A stretch of 7,141 bases of DNA from Flavobacteriaceae bacterium UBA2000. GTDB lineage: Bacteria > Bacteroidota > Bacteroidia > Flavobacteriales > Flavobacteriaceae. Under the pieces are notes generated by a model, which was given only the letters and a program-made list of their open reading frames with translations, did not search any database and was not told where the DNA came from. Positions 1 to 5,682 of this stretch are shown piece after piece. A program made the translations under genes and the position numbers. The stretch covers positions 1-7,141 of the forward strand of contig DDCS01000080.1 of NCBI GenBank assembly GCA_002335345.1. The letters run 5' to 3'. Position 1 is the stretch's first letter; each line of letters begins with the position of its first letter.

Positions 1-43
1 AATGGTCATTCTTGCCGGCGCCTTAGCGGGGTATATGATATAA
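1..43 (+). CDS. C-terminal end of a probable membrane protein (partial)
   Basis: Only the last 13 codons fall in the window, in the frame whose codons begin at base 2. They read MVILAGALAGYMI and then TAA at 41-43. The tail is almost wholly hydrophobic and rich in Gly and Ala, as at the end of a transmembrane helix. The frame is chosen because a terminator-like hairpin begins directly after this stop. Another + frame is open from base 1 to 171, but it would run through that hairpin and its product looks like ordinary non-coding translation. The family cannot be named from so few residues; the membrane assignment is inference. Confidence 0.4.
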   Translation, partial: MVILAGALAGYMI

Positions 44-73
44 AAAATGCCCGAACAAGTCAGGCATTTTCGT
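44..73. terminator. Bidirectional intrinsic terminator between convergent genes
   Basis: An 8-bp perfect stem (AAAATGCC at 44-51 with GGCATTTT at 63-70) encloses an 11-base loop. The stem has A residues on its left flank and T residues on its right, so either strand gives a hairpin with a short U-rich tail. It lies right after the stop at 41-43 and downstream of the minus-strand DUF4294 gene, so it could end transcripts from both sides. The T tract is short, so strength is uncertain. Confidence 0.6.
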
Positions 74-176
74 CTGGCTATTATTTTTGGGGTACAACAA
101 CCAGAATCATTTCAGCTAATTTTCTTAACTCAACTAGGGTAAATTTAAACACAAAACAAACTCTAGGAGAATAATT

Positions 177-208
177 TAGTGGAAACAAGTAGATCCACTA
201 TTTTTTTT
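177..208 (+). terminator. Hairpin plus T8 tract, plus-strand terminator overlapping DUF4294 stop
   Basis: A 7-bp perfect stem (TAGTGGA at 177-183 with TCCACTA at 194-200) has a 10-base loop and is followed directly by eight T residues at 201-208. On the plus strand this is a classic intrinsic terminator shape. On the minus strand the hairpin lies just after the DUF4294 coding sequence and is followed only by a weak AAATTATT stretch. The right arm contains the DUF4294 stop codon and the T tract encodes its last Lys residues in antisense. A role as a second block to plus-strand read-through is inference. Confidence 0.5.
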
Positions 209-929
209 GAGTCCCCCAATGCGCCTCTAGCGCCAATATATCAATAGGCTCTTGAGGTTTTTGCTGCTCGATCAAGCCATCGCGAAATCCACGCTGTAGG
301 ATGTCCTCAATAAAGTAATCTTCTTTGTTTTCGAAGGGGTCGTAGGTGCTTTTAAGTTCGATATCAAACCAATGTGCCGTTTGATTATACCAAAACGCGC
401 GCCAGCCCGACCTGTAATCCTTGATCAAATCAAAAGTACTCTGTCCTGTTTGTCGGTGAATAAGTTTTACCAGAATACGCCCTTCTGCCCGGGTAAATTT
501 CCGGAGGGTCTGGTAAAATTCACCTTCCATGTATTTTTGGGCCTGTTTGATATATTTTTTACGCTTGCTTTTTCTTTTGATCTGCGCCAATCGTTGTTCC
601 ATGACCGCTAAGCGTTCGGCCGCTAGTTTGGCATAAGGATAAACTTTAATCGTGCGACGTCGCAGAATAATGTATTTGCGCCGCTCAGACATGTCTTTAA
701 AAGAGCGTTTTTTGAGCAAGACGACTTCGTTTAGGTCAATATGCTCTCGGACCAGGGAATCGCCTTGCAAGATGTAATAAAAAGGCTCCTGGTCAAGGGT
801 ATCGTTGCTGCGCTGCGGGATGTGGGCCGGAAATTCTATTTGTACTTGCGCCTGAGTCTGATGCGTTGCGGTAAAGGTTAGGCCAAAAAGAAGTATAAAG
901 CCGAGTGGCACACCTTGGAATAACCCCAT
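198..929 (-). CDS. Secreted DUF4294 domain protein, function unknown
   Basis: This encodes a 243-residue protein of the DUF4294 family, found mainly in Bacteroidota and without a known biochemical role. The start at 929 is chosen because residues 1-27 then form a signal peptide: a hydrophobic run from about 7 to 20 and a likely cleavage site TQA|Q after residue 27. The frame stays open upstream to a GTG at 1001 and has an ATG at 974, but those would bury the signal peptide, and the GTG lies at the predicted transcription start. A GGGAGG sequence sits about 12 bases before the chosen ATG, rather far for a ribosome site. The family core starts at VYPYAKLA (about 96-103), followed by a very basic, probably helical stretch (about 108-150), the segment ILVKLIHRQTG (about 152-162), and an aromatic segment GWRAFWYNQTAHWFD (about 175-189). 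It is probably periplasmic or envelope-attached. It diverges from the M42 peptidase. Family assignment is from recall of the motifs. Confidence 0.85.
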   Translation of the reverse strand: MGLFQGVPLGFILLFGLTFTATHQTQAQVQIEFPAHIPQRSNDTLDQEPFYYILQGDSLVREHIDLNEVVLLKKRSFKDMSERRKYIILRRRTIKVYPYAKLAAERLAVMEQRLAQIKRKSKRKKYIKQAQKYMEGEFYQTLRKFTRAEGRILVKLIHRQTGQSTFDLIKDYRSGWRAFWYNQTAHWFDIELKSTYDPFENKEDYFIEDILQRGFRDGLIEQQKPQEPIDILALEAHWGTQKK

Positions 930-1005
930 GTGTCTGTAAAACCTCCCTTTTGAGTTTGGTACAGCGAACAGCATAAAATCGATACTTTGAGCCCTTAACA
1001 CTGAT

Positions 1006-1013
1006 CAAAAATA
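1006..1013 (-). promoter_or_regulatory. Putative Bacteroidota -7 box for DUF4294 gene
   Basis: Read on the minus strand this is TATTTTTG, an exact match to the Bacteroidota -7 consensus TAnnTTTG. It would start transcription near base 1000, giving a 5' leader of about 70 bases before the ATG at 929. I see no good TTTG -33 element at the usual distance, so the call rests on one box and its position. Confidence 0.35.
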
Positions 1014-1028
1014 AGCATTTAAAGCCCG

Positions 1029-1056
1029 TTTGCTTGTGAAGAATTTGCTAATTTTA
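1029..1056 (+). promoter_or_regulatory. Weak candidate promoter for M42 peptidase
   Basis: TTTG at 1029-1032 and TAATTTTA at 1049-1056 are separated by 16 bases. They resemble the Bacteroidota -33/-7 pair (TTTG and TAnnTTTG), but the -7 box has A in place of the last G and the spacer is slightly short. Transcription would begin near 1062, about 14 bases before the ATG. The region is AT-rich, so chance matches are likely. Confidence 0.25.
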
Positions 1057-1075
1057 AAGCTCAAAAAATAAAACT

Positions 1076-2161
1076 ATGGCGGCATCATTGCTCACAAAAG
1101 AATCATTAAAATTTTTAGAAAATTATCTCAATAATGCCTCGCCTACCGGTTACGAGTGGAGTGGTCAAAAACTTTGGATGGATTATTTGCGTCCTTATGT
1201 GGATGAGTTCATCACTGATGCCTACGGTACTGCCGTTGGCGTAATTAACCCAGAGGCGCCTTATCGGGTGGTTATAGAGGGGCATGCCGATGAAATCTCT
1301 TGGTATGTGAACTACATCAGCGATAATGGTCTAATCTACGTGATTCGCAATGGGGGCAGTGACCACCAAATCGCTCCCTCCAAATTAGTGGACATACACA
1401 CTAAAAAAGGGATCGTAAAAGGAGTCTTTGGCTGGCCAGCAATTCATACGCGTAAAGCCGGTAAAGAAGAAACACCAAAACTCGACAATATATTTATCGA
1501 TATCGGAGCGGCCGATAAAAAAGAAGTTGAAAAAATGGGCGTACACGTAGGCTGTGTGATTACCTACCCAGATACGTTTCATATCATGAACAAAGATAAA
1601 TTCGTGTGTCGTGCCTTAGACAACCGCATGGGGGGCTTTATGATTGCTGAAGTGGCACGTTTATTACACAAAAACAAAAAGAAACTGCCTTTTGGGCTCT
1701 ATATCACAAACTCTGTTCAAGAAGAAATCGGGCTGCGTGGGGCCGAAATGATCGCCGAGCGGATTAAACCGCATGCGGCCATTGTGACCGATGTGACTCA
1801 TGATACGACCACACCGATGATTGATGCTAAAACCCAGGGCTACGCAAAGATTGGTAAAGGACCCGTTATTGCCTATGCTCCGGCGGTGCAGCAAAAACTT
1901 CGTGATTTAATCGTGGATACTGCTGAAAAGGAAAAGATTCCTTTCCAGCGCGCGGCAAATTCACGCTATACAGGCACCGATACTGATGCGTTTGCCTACA
2001 GTAATGGCGGAGTCCCTAGCGCGCTTATTTCATTGCCGCTGCGTTATATGCATACCACTGTGGAGATGGTTCATCGTAAAGATGTAGAAAATGTCATTAC
2101 TCTGATTTATCACTCATTGCTTAATATGAAGGCTGGAGATACCTACAGCTATTTTGAATAA
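1076..2161 (+). CDS. M42 family metallo-aminopeptidase
   Basis: This 361-residue protein is an M42 (TET-type, glutamyl aminopeptidase/endoglucanase-like) peptidase. Such enzymes are cytoplasmic, form large oligomers, and trim N-terminal residues from peptides using two metal ions. Every expected active-site residue is visible: His70 in GHADE, with Asp72 two residues on; bridging Asp182 in RALDNRMGG; catalytic Glu216 and ligand Glu217 in VQEEIGLRGAE; Asp239 in IVTDVTHDT; His326 in YMHTTVEMV. The PDZ-like inserted domain characteristic of the family should cover roughly residues 75-165. Length matches the family, and there is no signal peptide. ATG at 1076 fits the family N-terminus; no clear Shine-Dalgarno is present, as is common in this phylum. 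It diverges from the DUF4294 gene. A hairpin follows the stop, so co-transcription with the next gene is uncertain. Substrate preference cannot be read from the sequence. Confidence 0.95.
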   Translation: MAASLLTKESLKFLENYLNNASPTGYEWSGQKLWMDYLRPYVDEFITDAYGTAVGVINPEAPYRVVIEGHADEISWYVNYISDNGLIYVIRNGGSDHQIAPSKLVDIHTKKGIVKGVFGWPAIHTRKAGKEETPKLDNIFIDIGAADKKEVEKMGVHVGCVITYPDTFHIMNKDKFVCRALDNRMGGFMIAEVARLLHKNKKKLPFGLYITNSVQEEIGLRGAEMIAERIKPHAAIVTDVTHDTTTPMIDAKTQGYAKIGKGPVIAYAPAVQQKLRDLIVDTAEKEKIPFQRAANSRYTGTDTDAFAYSNGGVPSALISLPLRYMHTTVEMVHRKDVENVITLIYHSLLNMKAGDTYSYFE

Positions 2162-2185
2162 AGATCAGTATATCCATATTGATTT
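2162..2185 (+). terminator. AT-rich hairpin directly after the M42 peptidase stop
   Basis: A 10-bp stem including two G-T wobble pairs (2162-2171 with 2176-2185) closes a 4-base ATCC loop and begins one base after the stop codon. The position suits a terminator or a 3'-end-protecting structure. No T tract follows and the stem is AT-rich, so any termination would probably be partial, allowing read-through into the next gene. Confidence 0.3.
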
Positions 2186-2259
2186 GGTTAAAATGGGTAA
2201 ACTTATTATCGCTGCCAATTGATCCAAAAAGCTATTGCTTGTCCTTTAAAACTGCATTG

Positions 2260-3642
2260 ATGATACGCCTAAGTTTAGTTTTTATTTATATAGTTTTGTG
2301 TATTGGTAATGTGACTGTTACACAAGCTCAAGTAAAACAAAGCTTTAAGTTATCTACGGAAATTTTATATGGAATTTCTGCCGAGGCCAATGACTTTTTT
2401 CCTGAGCGTGATCCTCAGTTTAGTTTTGTTTTAGGTATCGGGAAAACTTTAGAACTCCCGGGTAAGTTACCCGCTCAAAATCCCAACATTGGCCTTCTGG
2501 GGATGTATACTGATTTGGGCAATACCGAATTATTGGGTCATTCCTATGCCCTTATTCCTTATGTCTCATTTCCAATTTTTGGAAAACACTGGAACGGCAG
2601 CCGTCTTAAGTTTGGATTAGGGGGTGCTTATTTTGATACGCGTTTTGATCCTGAGACTAATTTCTTTAATCAAGCGGTCACTACAGACATTACTTGGGCT
2701 TTTCGCGGAAGTGTTCATCAAAAATTATGGGAGAACGCTTATGGCCTGATGGACTTGGGGTTGGTGTACAATCATCAATCCAATGGACACACCAAATTAC
2801 CCAATCAAGGGCTGAATTCGTTTTTAATTTCACTGCGTCAAACCTGGAATCCAAAATTTGTTTATCGCGCATCTCATGACGATAATGATTATTCTGCTGA
2901 ATCAGCCGATTTGCCCTTATATGAGCGCACAATGCCTTACTCTGATCAGGCGAAAGCACTGGATGAATTAGCGCCACAAGGTTCTCAGGAGGCTTCAATT
3001 AAAGATACTCTGCCTCAAACCACAGAATACCTCGAAGCGCGCTTTGGATATGGGCAAAATGTACTGGCCCTCGCATTTAATGACCTGCGCCCAGTTCGGA
3101 CTGTCTCAATCACGTGGGGCAAAACTCACAAGGGTTATCTGCGCTGGGGTGTTGGGGCTTTTTACCGTTTTTATCAGCACTACCACGATTATATCAAGGG
3201 CAATGAATCCTTAGTGCGTCCGGGGCAGGAATTCGAAGCGTTTCGCGATAATCCATGGCGCTACGGCTCAAACTTTGGGGTCCATCTCAATGGCGAAGTC
3301 TTACTCGGGCATTTTGGCGTGAGCACTCAGCTAGGATTTAACTTTTATAAACCGGCGTACGCGATCGATTGGCGCATTAACGAGGGCTGGGATTATCCGC
3401 CACGTGAACTCCCGCCTAACTGGGTTTTGGGGGAGTACAACACCAAATATCAGCTTAAAAAATACATCAGCTCACGACTCGGGATACGTTACTATCTCTG
3501 GGATACGCGCACAGGATCAGCAAATCAAAAACAGCACACCATAAACCCTTTTATAGGGGCGCACCTCAATGCCAACCTGGGTCAGGCCGATTTTACGGAG
3601 CTGAGTTTTGGAGTGATTTTTAGACTTAATTCTAAGGGTTAA
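2260..3642 (+). CDS. Acyloxyacyl hydrolase / PagL-like outer-membrane protein
   Basis: This 460-residue protein resembles the Bacteroidota acyloxyacyl hydrolase family, related to the lipid A 3-O-deacylase PagL, an outer-membrane enzyme that removes an acyl chain from lipid A. The ATG at 2260 is chosen because residues 1-23 then form a signal peptide ending TQA|Q; the frame is open back to 2179, but that would add 27 residues before the signal. Residues about 30-195 alternate aromatic and small residues as in a beta-barrel and carry the PagL-like motif NHQSN (His172, Ser174). PagL from Pseudomonas has a catalytic Glu 14 residues after the His; here that place is Asn186. A polar, acidic linker (about 204-254) leads to a second barrel-like region (about 255-460) ending in IFRLNSKG. 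The protein is much longer than PagL (about 150-180 residues). It converges on purC. Membership is well supported; the exact reaction is not. Confidence 0.75.
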   Translation: MIRLSLVFIYIVLCIGNVTVTQAQVKQSFKLSTEILYGISAEANDFFPERDPQFSFVLGIGKTLELPGKLPAQNPNIGLLGMYTDLGNTELLGHSYALIPYVSFPIFGKHWNGSRLKFGLGGAYFDTRFDPETNFFNQAVTTDITWAFRGSVHQKLWENAYGLMDLGLVYNHQSNGHTKLPNQGLNSFLISLRQTWNPKFVYRASHDDNDYSAESADLPLYERTMPYSDQAKALDELAPQGSQEASIKDTLPQTTEYLEARFGYGQNVLALAFNDLRPVRTVSITWGKTHKGYLRWGVGAFYRFYQHYHDYIKGNESLVRPGQEFEAFRDNPWRYGSNFGVHLNGEVLLGHFGVSTQLGFNFYKPAYAIDWRINEGWDYPPRELPPNWVLGEYNTKYQLKKYISSRLGIRYYLWDTRTGSANQKQHTINPFIGAHLNANLGQADFTELSFGVIFRLNSKG

Positions 3643-3667
3643 ATACCCGCGAGTTAAATGACAGATA

Positions 3668-4621
3668 TTATCGCTGCGCTAGATATGCTCGAACATTGCG
3701 ATCAATGCGGGCCTCTATGTCTGAAACATCAGCCTTTTCAAAAGGCGTTCCGGTGATATTCTCGTAGAGTTCGATGTATCGCTCAGAAACAGACTCGATG
3801 TATTCATCACTCATAAAAGGCACACTTTGCCCTTCGAGCCCTTGAAAGCCATTGGCGATCAGCCATTGGCGCACAAATTCTTTAGAGAGTTGTTTTTGGG
3901 CCGCTCCCCGCTCTTGACGCTCAGCATAACCTTCAGCATAGAAGTAACGCGAAGAATCGGGCGTATGAATCTCGTCGATCAGGACAATCTTACCCTCTTT
4001 GGTCTTGCCAAACTCGTATTTCGTGTCCACTAAGATCAGCCCTCGCTTAGCAGCAATCTCGGTGCCGCGCGCGAACAGCGCGCGGGTATATTGCTCGAGC
4101 ACCCCATAATCCTCTGGGGTGACAATACCGCGGGCTAAAATATCCTCACGAGAAATGTCTTCATCATGGTCTCCTTTTTCTGCCTTAGTCGCTGGGGTAA
4201 TGATGGGCTGCGGAAAGGCATCGTTTTCTTTCATGCCTTCAGGCATGGCTACCCCGCAAAGCGCGCGGTGGCCTGCTTTGTATTGACGCGCCGCATGACC
4301 ACTGAGATAGCCACGGATCACCATTTCGACTTTAAAAGGCGCACAGGCCATCCCTACAGAAACGTTAGGATCTGGCGTCGCCACTAACCAATTCGGGACG
4401 ATGTCCTGAGTGTCGGCCATCATTTTTGTGGCGATTTGGTTGAGCATCTGGCCTTTGTAAGGAATCCCCTTAGGCATGACCACATCAAAGGCGCTCAAAC
4501 GGTCTGTGGCCACCATCACCAGTATATCTCCTTCTAAACGGTATACTTCACGGACTTTTCCCTTGTATACAGAAATCTGCCCGGGGAAATTAAAATTTGA
4601 ATCGATGATTGTTTGGCTCAT
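3668..4621 (-). CDS. purC: Phosphoribosylaminoimidazole-succinocarboxamide synthase (SAICAR synthetase)
   Basis: This 317-residue cytoplasmic enzyme joins aspartate to CAIR using ATP to make SAICAR, in de novo purine synthesis. Family motifs run in order: YKGKVREVY (19-27), the nucleotide-binding beta-hairpin region; ATDRLSAFD (38-46); the substrate-site segment VIRGYLSGHA (101-110); ITPATKAEKGDHDE (141-154); LVDTKYEFG (197-205); LIDEIHTPDSSR (214-225). The length agrees with the longer form seen in Bacteroidota and yeast rather than the roughly 240-residue form of many other bacteria. Its ATG overlaps the phoH stop in an ATGA at 4618-4621, which implies one transcript and translational coupling. 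Only 25 bases separate its stop from that of the convergent PagL-like gene. Confidence 0.97.
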   Translation of the reverse strand: MSQTIIDSNFNFPGQISVYKGKVREVYRLEGDILVMVATDRLSAFDVVMPKGIPYKGQMLNQIATKMMADTQDIVPNWLVATPDPNVSVGMACAPFKVEMVIRGYLSGHAARQYKAGHRALCGVAMPEGMKENDAFPQPIITPATKAEKGDHDEDISREDILARGIVTPEDYGVLEQYTRALFARGTEIAAKRGLILVDTKYEFGKTKEGKIVLIDEIHTPDSSRYFYAEGYAERQERGAAQKQLSKEFVRQWLIANGFQGLEGQSVPFMSDEYIESVSERYIELYENITGTPFEKADVSDIEARIDRNVRAYLAQR

Positions 4622-5577
4622 GTCCCGTGATGATTTTCAATAGAATTATAGGCCGATATGACTTCTTTAACCAGCTTGTGACGGATCACGTCTTTGTCGT
4701 CTAGGTAAACCATGCCGACTCCTTTGATGTCTTTCAAAATAAGTAAGGCCTCTTTAAGCCCTGAGGTGACGCGGCGCGGTAAATCGACTTGACCGGGATC
4801 GCCTGTGATCATAAACTTAGCGTGTTTCCCCATACGGGTCAAAAACATCTTCATTTGGGCGTGGGTGGTGTTTTGGGCCTCATCCAAAATTACAAAGGCA
4901 TTGTCCAAGGTGCGTCCACGCATAAAAGCCATAGGAGCAATTTGAATCACGCCATTTTCAATATGAGCCGTTAGTTTTTCTGCGGGAATCATATCACGTA
5001 AAGCGTCGTAAAGCGGTTGCATATAAGGATCGAGCTTTTCTTTAAGATCTCCGGGAAGAAATCCAAGGTTTTCGCCGGCCTCCACGGCTGGACGGGTCAG
5101 AATAATGCGTTTGACCTGTTTTTCTTTTAGGGCTTTTACTGCCAAAGCCACCCCCGTGTAGGTTTTACCCGTTCCGGCCGGCCCAATAGCAAAAACCAAA
5201 TCGTTTTTACTCATTTGAGAAACGATTTTCTTTTGATTCAGGGTCTGGGCTTTGATATGACGCCCGTTTACGCCGTGAACCAAGATGCGGTCACTCGTGG
5301 TATCCAAGTCAAACTTAGTGCCTTTTTCGCTGGTTAAAATACGCTCGATTAGGTTTTCGTCGATGCTGTTGTATTTGACAAACTGCTCGAGCAGCGTGGT
5401 CATCTGCTGGTCAAAAGTTTCCAGAATTTCCTCATCTCCATAGGCCGCTATACGGTTGCCTCGTGCGACGATTTTTAGCTTAGGATAATACTTTTTGATC
5501 AGGTCAATGTGTGCATTTTGATGCCCAAAAAAATCGCGGGCACTAACGTCGGTGAGTTCCAGTATGATTTCGTTCAA
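4618..5577 (-). CDS. phoH: PhoH family ATPase, probable TTG start
   Basis: This 319-residue protein is a PhoH/YbeZ-type P-loop NTPase, a cytoplasmic family linked to RNA metabolism and ribosome-associated processes; the exact job is unsettled. An N-terminal part (about 1-75) includes NAHIDLIKKYYPKLKIVARG, and the ATPase domain follows: Walker A GPAGTGKT (132-139), LTRPAVEAGENLGFLPGDLKEKLDPYMQ (160-187), Walker B VILDEAQN (229-236) and TGDPGQVDLP (258-267). No ATG lies near the expected start. The TTG at 5577 is chosen because it gives the N-terminus (M)NEIILELTDVSARDFFG typical of Flavobacteriia PhoH as I recall them, and because AAAGGA lies about 6 bases upstream. The frame is open to a TTG at 5679, but that would add unrelated sequence and nearly reach the divergent gene. 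phoH and purC overlap by four bases. Confidence 0.93.
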   Translation of the reverse strand: MNEIILELTDVSARDFFGHQNAHIDLIKKYYPKLKIVARGNRIAAYGDEEILETFDQQMTTLLEQFVKYNSIDENLIERILTSEKGTKFDLDTTSDRILVHGVNGRHIKAQTLNQKKIVSQMSKNDLVFAIGPAGTGKTYTGVALAVKALKEKQVKRIILTRPAVEAGENLGFLPGDLKEKLDPYMQPLYDALRDMIPAEKLTAHIENGVIQIAPMAFMRGRTLDNAFVILDEAQNTTHAQMKMFLTRMGKHAKFMITGDPGQVDLPRRVTSGLKEALLILKDIKGVGMVYLDDKDVIRHKLVKEVISAYNSIENHHGT

Positions 5578-5589
5578 AAGCGGTCCTTT
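5578..5589 (-). promoter_or_regulatory. Shine-Dalgarno-like site deciding the phoH TTG start
   Basis: On the minus strand the bases before the TTG at 5577-5575 read AAAGGACCGCTT, placing AAAGGA about 6 bases from the start codon. This spacing is normal and is one of the few ribosome-site-like sequences in the window. It favours initiation here over the upstream TTG codons at 5679 and 5676. Confidence 0.45.
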
Positions 5590-5643
5590 TAAAGAGGGGT
5601 TAATGTTCTTGCTAATATAGTTTTTCTCTTGAAAAAAGTCCCT

Positions 5644-5651
5644 TATTTTTG
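5644..5651 (+). promoter_or_regulatory. Putative -7 box for the DUF62-gldF unit
   Basis: TATTTTTG is an exact match to the Bacteroidota -7 consensus TAnnTTTG. Transcription would begin near 5657, leaving a leader of about 26 bases before the ATG at 5683. A TTTTTCT run at 5621-5627 sits about where a -33 element belongs but is a poor match. Confidence 0.4.
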
Positions 5652-5672
5652 TTGTGGTTCTCACAAAAAATA
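5644..5672. repeat. Imperfect inverted repeat in the phoH/DUF62 divergent promoter region
   Basis: The left arm TATTTTTGTTGTG (5644-5656) and the right arm CACAAAAAATA (5662-5672) are inverted copies apart from a short insertion, around the centre GTTCT. Each arm contains a -7-like box, an exact one reading right toward the DUF62-family gene and one with a spacer longer by one base reading left toward phoH. It could be an operator that couples the divergent units, or a transcribed hairpin. A-T richness makes a chance origin possible. Confidence 0.35.
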
Positions 5673-5682
5673 TCAACAATTC

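Noticed and set aside
1..171. Open plus-strand frame without a stop from base 1 to 171
   Set aside because: It passes through the terminator hairpin at 44-70, has low-complexity polar content and no start in view; the frame ending at 43 fits the terminator better.
930..1001. N-terminal extension of the DUF4294 protein from the GTG at 1001 or the ATG at 974
   Set aside because: It would put 15-24 polar or basic residues in front of a clear signal peptide, and the best -7 box predicts transcription starting near 1000.
2153..2186. Possible promoter (TTTG, 22-base spacer, TTGATTTG) for the PagL-like gene
   Set aside because: The -7 box lacks the key A, the -33 lies in the peptidase coding end, and the box overlaps the hairpin; too weak to list as a feature.
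2179..2259. 27-residue N-terminal extension of the PagL-like protein
   Set aside because: A complete signal peptide starts at the ATG at 2260; the extra residues resemble no family sequence and overlap the hairpin after the peptidase gene.
2690..2998. 102-codon minus-strand open frame inside the PagL-like gene
   Set aside because: It is antisense to a coding region with good family motifs and has no recognisable features of its own.
5629..5679. Overlapping 5' ends of phoH and the DUF62-family gene
   Set aside because: The overlap exists only if both genes start at upstream TTG codons. Family N-termini place the starts at 5577 and 5683, leaving a normal intergenic region.
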